Source of the DNA: Sandaracinus amylolyticus
GTDB lineage: Bacteria; Myxococcota_A; Polyangia; Polyangiales; Sandaracinaceae
Assembly (NCBI RefSeq): GCF_000737325.1
Contig: NZ_CP011125.1
Location: 7,750,001 to 7,814,000, forward strand
DNA: 64,000 nucleotides
Direction: 5' to 3'
Shown: in pieces, positions 59,078-64,000 of the stretch
How the letters are laid out: the number at the start of each line of letters is the position of its first letter
How positions within the stretch are numbered: the stretch's first letter is position 1
Position numbers and translations under genes: made by a program
The notes under the pieces: model-generated
What the model saw: the letters and a program-made list of their open reading frames with translations, nothing else
Databases searched by the model: none
Told to the model about the DNA's origin: nothing

Positions 59078-59761
59078 TCAGGTCGCCGGCGTGTCGCCCC
59101 CCTCGCCGTCGTCATCGGGATCGGTGCGGCGCGCCGCGCTTCGGAGCGGGTCGAAGTAGAGCTCCTGCCGCGGGCGATCGCGGGGGTAGCGGGCGCGGAC
59201 CGTGCCGGCGCTCGCGTCGTAGGCGCGCACCCAGTCCTCGCGCGCCGCGAGCTCGTTCGCGTACGCCGTCGCGAACGTCGCGGCGGCGGTCTGGCGCGCG
59301 TCGAGCGCGGCGCGCAGCGCCGCGATCGCAGCCTGGAGCGCGGGCTCGTGCTCGGCGCGCAGCGGTGCGAGCGTGCTGCGCGTGGTGAGCCGGTCGAGCA
59401 CCCGCAGGCCCGCGGCGACCTGCGCGGCGGCGCGAGGCAGCGTCTCGGCGAGCGTGCCCTCGGGGAACGCGTCGCCGAAGATCGGGCCGTTGGCCTTGCC
59501 GTCGAGGGAGCGCGTGTCGTTGGCGAAGCGGCGGATCACCTCCTCGACGACGCGCTCGGCGAAGCGCACTGCGACGCGAGGCACGACCATCGCGCGCTCG
59601 GCCGCGCCGCGCGCCGTCGTGGTGGCCTCGAGCTCGTCCTGCGCGGGTTGGAACGCTCGCGCCAAATCCGCGAGCGAAGGGTCGTGGCCGAGCGCCGCGA
59701 GGTGCGCGAGGCCGAGGAGGAGAAGCCGCTCGGAGGCGACTTCGGCTGTCGGGATCTGCAT
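59078..59761 (-). CDS. Helical soluble protein of unknown function
   Basis: A 227-residue Ala/Leu/Arg-rich protein, mostly helical by appearance (ERLLLLGLAHLAALGHDPSL, LQAAIAALRAALDARQTAAA). A conserved-looking patch is GKANGPIFGDAFPEGTLAET, and the end is acidic (DPDDDGEGGDTPAT). No family is recognised and no signal peptide or membrane helix is seen. The ATG at 59761 is the best start, although no ribosome site stands out; longer frames upstream lack protein character. It is divergent from the NHL lipoprotein gene, with two GGGACCGTCCC palindromes between them. Confidence 0.6.
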   Translation of the reverse strand: MQIPTAEVASERLLLLGLAHLAALGHDPSLADLARAFQPAQDELEATTTARGAAERAMVVPRVAVRFAERVVEEVIRRFANDTRSLDGKANGPIFGDAFPEGTLAETLPRAAAQVAAGLRVLDRLTTRSTLAPLRAEHEPALQAAIAALRAALDARQTAAATFATAYANELAAREDWVRAYDASAGTVRARYPRDRPRQELYFDPLRSAARRTDPDDDGEGGDTPAT

Positions 59762-59847
59762 CGCGGGGACGCTGCCACGCATGCGCCGCAGACGGGAAGC
59801 TCCGCGACTGCGGGCGTCGGTCGCGTCTCCGCGACGCGCGCCCGGGG

Positions 59848-59875
59848 GTGGGACCGTCCCATGGGACCGTCCCAC
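59848..59875. promoter_or_regulatory. Paired GGGACCGTCCC palindromes between divergent genes
   Basis: GTGGGACCGTCCCAT and GGGACCGTCCCAC follow each other at 59848-59875. Each 11-base core (GGGAC-C-GTCCC) is a perfect palindrome, and the two are 13 bp apart. They sit in the 208-bp gap between the divergent starts at 59761 and 59970. An operator serving both genes is likely. Confidence 0.55.
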
Positions 59876-59969
59876 GCGCTCGCCGAGATCGTGGAGATTT
59901 CCTCGGGTTTCGCCCAGGAACGGCCCGTGCTGAGGACGCCGCGCCGCACACGCGGTGGAGGTGCACGGG

Positions 59970-61271
59970 ATGGAACGTCGAAGCTGGAAGGTGTGTCTGC
60001 TCGCGCTCGCGCTGGCTGCATGTGGCGGTGGAGGCGCCGATCCCGACGCCGGCACGACGAACGACGACGGCGGCGGAGGGGGTCAGGACGCGCGGGTCAC
60101 GCCAGGCGACGGCAGCACCGACGAGCCCGACGGCAGCACGGGCGGGGGCGCGCTCGCGTGCACGACGGGCACCCTGCTCGCCGGTCACCCCGAGCACGAC
60201 GCCGAGCCAGGCGTGCATGCGAACCAGGGCGATCCGCTGCGCGGCGTCGAGGGTCGTCCGCTCGGATGGCGCGAGGTGATCTTCGTCGGCGATCGCATGG
60301 TGACGGTCGTCGGTCAGGAGGTCTGGGCGAGCGATCTCTCGGAGGCGAGCCCGACGGTGCGGCGCGTCGCGGGCGTCGACAGCACGAACCAGCAGCTGCT
60401 CGACGGGCCGTGCGCGAGCGCGCGCTTCGCGAACCTGCAGGACCTCGCGGCCGACGCCGAGGGCTCGCTCTACGTGATGGATCAGACCGGCAACGCGGTG
60501 CTGAAGATCACCGACCCCTTCGATGCCGCGTCGTGCGAGGTGCACTACTGGGCGGGCACCAGCGTCGACACGACCGACATCAGGCCGGGCACGCCGCCGA
60601 ACGTCGGTGAGACCGAGGGCCCGGGCGCGAGCGCGCAGTTCGCGCTGCCGGGGCGCATGGCGATCGACACGGACGGCACCCTGTACGTGTGGGACGAGGG
60701 CAACGCGTCGATCCGCCGCATCGCGAACGACGCGGCGCACACGGTGTCGACGCTCACCGCGGTCGAGAGCACGTACGACGGGCGCTCGCAGGACGTGATC
60801 GTCGACTCGATGCTCGTCTCGAACGGCGTGCTCTACCTGTACGCGCACGACACCGCGAACCAGGTGATCCTCGAGGCGGTGCGCCTGTCCGACGGCAGCA
60901 AGAGCGACATCCTCCGCGGGCGCGCCGACGTGTTCCCCGACTTCGACTCGAGCACGTCGCTGCAGGTCGGCGGCATGGCGACCGACGGCGAGGAGCTCTT
61001 CGTCTACTTCAAGGGCCTGATCTACGCGGTGACGCTCGAGGGCGCGATCCGGAAGGTCGTGGGCTACGAGGGCGCGCGCAGCACGATCGAGTTCGAGAGC
61101 GGCTACGACCCCACGGTGCCGCACCCGGTCGACGAGCTGCACCTCGCGAACCGCAGCCAGTACGCGACGGCGGGCGCGGACTCGTGGCTCGCGATCGACG
61201 CGAACGACGACCTCTACTTCGTCGGCTCGGTGCTCGATCCGTACGTGGTGCGCATCGACTGCGCGCGCTGA
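59970..61271 (+). CDS. Lipoprotein with NHL-type beta-propeller repeats
   Basis: A 433-residue lipoprotein. The signal peptide runs to the lipobox LAAC, then a Gly/Asp linker of 50 residues. NHL-like blades follow: FANLQDLAADAEGSLYVMDQ with TGNAVLKIT, FALPGRMAIDTDGTLYVWDE with GNASIRRIA, then ADSWLAIDANDDLYFVG. These are the typical LxxPxGIAxDxxGxLYVxD strands that build a ring for binding partners. Seen in many myxobacterial surface proteins of unknown role. The ATG at 59970 has GGAGG 8 bases upstream. Two palindromes lie about 95-120 bp upstream of the start. Confidence 0.8.
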   Translation: MERRSWKVCLLALALAACGGGGADPDAGTTNDDGGGGGQDARVTPGDGSTDEPDGSTGGGALACTTGTLLAGHPEHDAEPGVHANQGDPLRGVEGRPLGWREVIFVGDRMVTVVGQEVWASDLSEASPTVRRVAGVDSTNQQLLDGPCASARFANLQDLAADAEGSLYVMDQTGNAVLKITDPFDAASCEVHYWAGTSVDTTDIRPGTPPNVGETEGPGASAQFALPGRMAIDTDGTLYVWDEGNASIRRIANDAAHTVSTLTAVESTYDGRSQDVIVDSMLVSNGVLYLYAHDTANQVILEAVRLSDGSKSDILRGRADVFPDFDSSTSLQVGGMATDGEELFVYFKGLIYAVTLEGAIRKVVGYEGARSTIEFESGYDPTVPHPVDELHLANRSQYATAGADSWLAIDANDDLYFVGSVLDPYVVRIDCAR

Positions 61272-61360
61272 GCTCTGCCCGCGGGCCCCGCTCGATGAAC
61301 GTCGGCGGGGCCCGACGCGCCTGATCTCCGAGCCGTGGGAGGCGGTAGACTGCGGGCGTC

Positions 61361-62314
61361 GTGGACTGGGACGACGTGCGACATTTCCTCGCGCTCGCCC
61401 GGGCGCGCTCGGTCCGCGCGGCGGGCGCCGCGCTCGGAGTGAGCCACTCGACGGTCGCGCGGCGCGTCGAGGCGCTCGAGGCGCGGCTCGGCGTGAAGCT
61501 GTTCGACCGCCATCGCGACGGCTATCTCCTGACCGACGCGGGCCACGAGATGGTCGCGGGCGCGGAGCGCGTCGAGCGAGAGATGGCGACGCTCGAGCGT
61601 GGCGTCGCGGGTCAGGACGCGCGCCTCGAAGGCGCGATCCGGGTGACGTGCACCGACCCGTTCATCGCGAAGATCCTGGTCCGCAGCCTCGCGTCGCTCT
61701 GCGAGCGACACCCGGGCATCGAGCTCGAGCTGAGCGCGGACGCGAAGTACCTGGATCTCTCGAAGCGCGAGGCCGACGTCGCGCTGCGCGCGCTCGCGCT
61801 GGGCGCGTCGCCACCCGAGCACCTGATCGGACGGCGGCTCGTCCCGATCGTGCTGTGCAGCTACGTCGGGAAGGCGCACGCGGGCAGGCTCGATCCCGAT
61901 CGCGGGGGAGGTCCCACGCGCTGGCTCGGCTCGAACCTCGACAAGGTGATGCAGGAGCTGGTCGGCTCGTCGAGCCATCCCGACGTTCCGCTCTGGGGCA
62001 CGTTCGAGTCGATGGCCGTCATGATCGAGGCGGCGCACGCGGGCCTCGGTCTGATCATGGTGCCGACGTACGCCGGAGATCCCGACCCCGAGCTCGAGCG
62101 CCTCGCGAAGCCGGACCTGCGGCACGTCGGCGACTTCTGGCTCCTCGGCCACCGCGACCTCCGCGACAACGCGCGACTCCGCGCGGCGCGCGAGGTGATC
62201 ACGCGAGGGCTGCTGGAGCGCCTGCCACTGTTTCGCGGCGAGGGCGACGGGTGGTCCGAAAACGCGACGCTGCGTACCGAAGTTGCGCCGAGCGCGCGTC
62301 GCGCACGGTCGTAG
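61361..62314 (+). CDS. LysR-family transcription regulator
   Basis: A 317-residue LysR regulator. The HTH occupies residues 1-60 (MDWDDVRHFLALARARSVRA, then AGAALGVSHSTVARRVEALE). The linker and effector-binding domain follow, with TCTDPFIAKILVRSLASL, and FESMAVMIEAAHAGLGLIMV as the C-terminal ligand-side strands. The GTG at 61361 fits the conserved beginning, and TAGACT ends 9 bases before it, so the transcript may be leaderless. Its target may be the methyltransferase gene 10 bp downstream on the same strand, though LysR targets are usually divergent. The co-inducer is unknown. Confidence 0.9.
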   Translation: MDWDDVRHFLALARARSVRAAGAALGVSHSTVARRVEALEARLGVKLFDRHRDGYLLTDAGHEMVAGAERVEREMATLERGVAGQDARLEGAIRVTCTDPFIAKILVRSLASLCERHPGIELELSADAKYLDLSKREADVALRALALGASPPEHLIGRRLVPIVLCSYVGKAHAGRLDPDRGGGPTRWLGSNLDKVMQELVGSSSHPDVPLWGTFESMAVMIEAAHAGLGLIMVPTYAGDPDPELERLAKPDLRHVGDFWLLGHRDLRDNARLRAAREVITRGLLERLPLFRGEGDGWSENATLRTEVAPSARRARS

Positions 62315-62324
62315 AGTCGGCTCG

Positions 62325-62960
62325 ATGACGACGACGAGCGCCGACGCGAAGTTCTGGGACGACATCGCCGAGAAGTACGCGGCCAAGCCGGTCGAGGACG
62401 TGCCGGCGTTCGAGCGCAAGAAGGCGATCACGCGCGAGCACCTGCGGCCCGACTCGACGATCCTGGAGATCGGATGCGGCACCGGCTCGCTCGCGCTCGA
62501 GATGTCGCGGCACGCCGGGCACGTGCACGCGATGGACATCTCGACGGAGATGATCCGGATCGCGAACCGGAAGAAGGAGACGCAACGCGTGACGAACGTC
62601 TCCTTCCACGTGGGCACGCTGGACGGCGGCAGCCCGCTGGGCGCGGCGAAGGTCGACGGCGTCTGGGCCTACTCGATCCTGCACCTCGTGCAGGATCGGC
62701 AGCGGACGTTGCGCACGCTGTTCGAGGCCCTCGAGCCGGGCGGCGTCTTCATCTCGTCCAACGTCTGCCTGGGTGACTCGTGGGTCCCCTACGGCGCCCT
62801 CCTCGCCGTGATGCGGTGGCTCGGCAAGGCGCCGGCGGTGCGCATCTACGATCGCGCGACGATCGTGCGCGAGATGAAGGACGCGGGCTTCGTCGACGTG
62901 GAGGAGAAGGACGTCGGCGCCGAGCGCACGGTGGCGTTCTTCGTGGCGCGGAAGCCGTGA
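62325..62960 (+). CDS. Class I SAM-dependent methyltransferase
   Basis: A 211-residue Rossmann-fold methyltransferase. Motif I is ILEIGCGTGSLALEMS (residues 47-62), and the acidic residue binding SAM lies in VHAMDISTEMIRIA. VDGVWAYSILHLVQDRQRTL and the LEPGGVFISSNV strand complete the fold. It resembles the UbiE/small-molecule type; the substrate is not predictable. The ATG at 62325 has TAGAGT 7 bases upstream, partly inside the LysR stop, which suggests its own leaderless transcript besides readthrough. The 3' end is 8 bp from the convergent epimerase gene. Confidence 0.87.
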   Translation: MTTTSADAKFWDDIAEKYAAKPVEDVPAFERKKAITREHLRPDSTILEIGCGTGSLALEMSRHAGHVHAMDISTEMIRIANRKKETQRVTNVSFHVGTLDGGSPLGAAKVDGVWAYSILHLVQDRQRTLRTLFEALEPGGVFISSNVCLGDSWVPYGALLAVMRWLGKAPAVRIYDRATIVREMKDAGFVDVEEKDVGAERTVAFFVARKP

Positions 62961-62967
62961 CGGAGCG

Positions 62968-63957
62968 TCACGACATCCCGCGCGCGCGCATCCACTCGAT
63001 GCCCGCGCGGATGCCTTCGTCGGCGGGGCCGGGCGCGTAGCCGAGCTCGCGCGCGGCCTTCGCGTGCGAGAAGCGGAACCCCGGGCAGTACGCCCAGCGC
63101 ACCGACATCGAGTCGATCGCGGTGGGGACGCCGACGCGATGCGCGACGTCGCCGAGCCAGCCGAACGCGGTCGCGAGCGCGCGCGGCACGACGAAGCGCG
63201 GCGCGCGGTAGCCGCCGATGCGCGCGATGCGCGTGAAGAGCTCGTGGTACGTGACGTTCTCGCCGCCGAGGATGTAGCGCTCGCCGGTGCGGCCCTTCTC
63301 GGCGCAGAGCAGCAAGCCGCGCGCGACGTCGCGCACGTCGACGACGTTGTTGGTGCCGGGCGTGCCACCGGGGATGCGCCCCTTCGCGAGCTCGACCGCG
63401 AGCCGCCCGGTGCTCGGCTTCACGTCGTAGGGGCCCCACATGAGCGTCGGGCACGCGATGACCGCGTCGATCTCGCCGGCGCGCACCGCGGCCTCGACGA
63501 GATCCTGCGCGGCGCGCTTGGTCTCGGCGTAGCCATCGAGCATGTGGTGCTCGGCGAGGTTGAACGCGTCGTCCTCGGTCGCGTCGCGCGTTCCGTCGCT
63601 CACGCCGATCGCGGCGACGGTCGAGACGTGCACGAGGCGACGCACCTTCGCGCGACGGCACGCGTCGATCACGTGACGGGTGCCGGCGACGTTGGTCGCG
63701 CGCATCACGTCGTCCGCGTCCTTGCCGGTCACGACGATCGCGGCGCAGTGGATCACGATCTCGGCGCCCGCGAACGCGCGGGCGAGATCGTCCTCCGACG
63801 CGAGGTCGGCGTCGGCCCAGCGGATCGGGAGGTGCGCGAGGTGCTCGACGCGGCTGCCCGCGCGTTTGGTGCAGACGACGTCGTGCCCCGCCGCGATCGC
63901 GACGTCCGCGAGGTTGCCGCCCACGAGCCCGCTCGCGCCGGTGATGGCGATGCGCAT
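62968..63957 (-). CDS. NAD-dependent epimerase/dehydratase (extended SDR)
   Basis: A 329-residue extended short-chain dehydrogenase. The NAD-binding loop is GASGLVGG (residues 7-14), and the catalytic pair is Tyr143 and Lys147 in YAETK. VHVSTVAAIGVSDGT carries the usual Ser/Thr. ERYILGGENVTYHELFTRIA is typical of dihydroflavonol-reductase/sterol-dehydrogenase-like members, which act on lipids, sterols or nucleotide sugars. The ATG at 63957 precedes the glycine loop directly; the 14 residues upstream in the frame look non-native. The window ends 43 bp beyond, so its promoter is only partly seen. Confidence 0.87.
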   Translation of the reverse strand: MRIAITGASGLVGGNLADVAIAAGHDVVCTKRAGSRVEHLAHLPIRWADADLASEDDLARAFAGAEIVIHCAAIVVTGKDADDVMRATNVAGTRHVIDACRRAKVRRLVHVSTVAAIGVSDGTRDATEDDAFNLAEHHMLDGYAETKRAAQDLVEAAVRAGEIDAVIACPTLMWGPYDVKPSTGRLAVELAKGRIPGGTPGTNNVVDVRDVARGLLLCAEKGRTGERYILGGENVTYHELFTRIARIGGYRAPRFVVPRALATAFGWLGDVAHRVGVPTAIDSMSVRWAYCPGFRFSHAKAARELGYAPGPADEGIRAGIEWMRARGMS

Positions 63958-64000
63958 GGCGCGCGAGCGTGGACCGAGCGCGCGCGACCTGCACGTCACG

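Noticed and set aside
1-64000. tRNA, rRNA or complete insertion sequence
   Set aside because: I looked for cloverleaf-like T-loop words, rRNA landmarks and transposase motifs with terminal repeats and found none that hold up by eye.

Overview
The window is very GC-rich DNA packed with genes on both strands and holds no rRNA, tRNA or CRISPR array that I can see. Several traits point to a myxobacterium (Myxococcota), and my best guess is a Sandaracinus-like member of the Polyangiales. The traits are many lipoproteins whose Cys is followed by Asp-Ala-Gly-rich linkers, an HMG-CoA synthase, a Ser/Thr kinase fused to an ATPase and a TPR tail, an XPB-type helicase, and a large SpvB/Rhs protein. No marker gene confirms the taxon, so this is inference from gene content.

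Layout. 1-10286 is an envelope block: a secreted trypsin-like protease (cut by the window edge), then a minus-strand run of an RND/MMPL exporter, a flippase-like membrane protein and a family 2 glycosyltransferase, plus a GT39-type glycosyltransferase. Opposite them lies a fusion of a flippase-like domain and an alkaline-phosphatase-superfamily domain. 10417-16343 holds small lipoproteins, a DUF3616 protein, HMG-CoA synthase (mevalonate route), and an overlapping pair of a halogenase-like flavoprotein and a PlsC-type acyltransferase. 16469-21218 holds a tandem pair of paralogous lipoproteins of an unrecognised family, a frameshifted leucine-rich protein, and a broken third partial copy of the lipoprotein. 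21219-28884 is the most accessory-looking part. It has a gene-poor stretch, a SUKH-like immunity gene overlapping a nuclease-like toxin tip, a 1,800-residue SpvB/FG-GAP/Rhs protein, and a five-copy array of 17-bp palindromes at an exact 42-bp period.

28885-43934 carries the XPB helicase and its partner, the kinase-ATPase-TPR regulator, an M20 peptidase, an MBL hydrolase, a frameshifted LysR regulator divergent from an alpha/beta hydrolase, a lipoprotein, a glutaredoxin-like membrane protein and glmU. 43986-53498 carries DUF4397 and Cys-rich lipoproteins, an ArsA-type ATPase, a CDF metal exporter, an outer-membrane-like protein, an 84-bp tandem repeat and two strong hairpins. 53538-63957 holds another glycosyltransferase, beta-propeller-like lipoproteins, a HAD-IG 5'-nucleotidase, a LysR regulator, a methyltransferase and an NAD-dependent epimerase.

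Cross-cutting points. Three loci contain apparent one-base indels next to short G or C runs; these could be assembly errors or real decay. Many genes carry a TA-rich hexamer 6-10 bases before the start codon, which suggests leaderless transcripts. Several intergenic regions hold clean operator-like palindromes or direct repeats.
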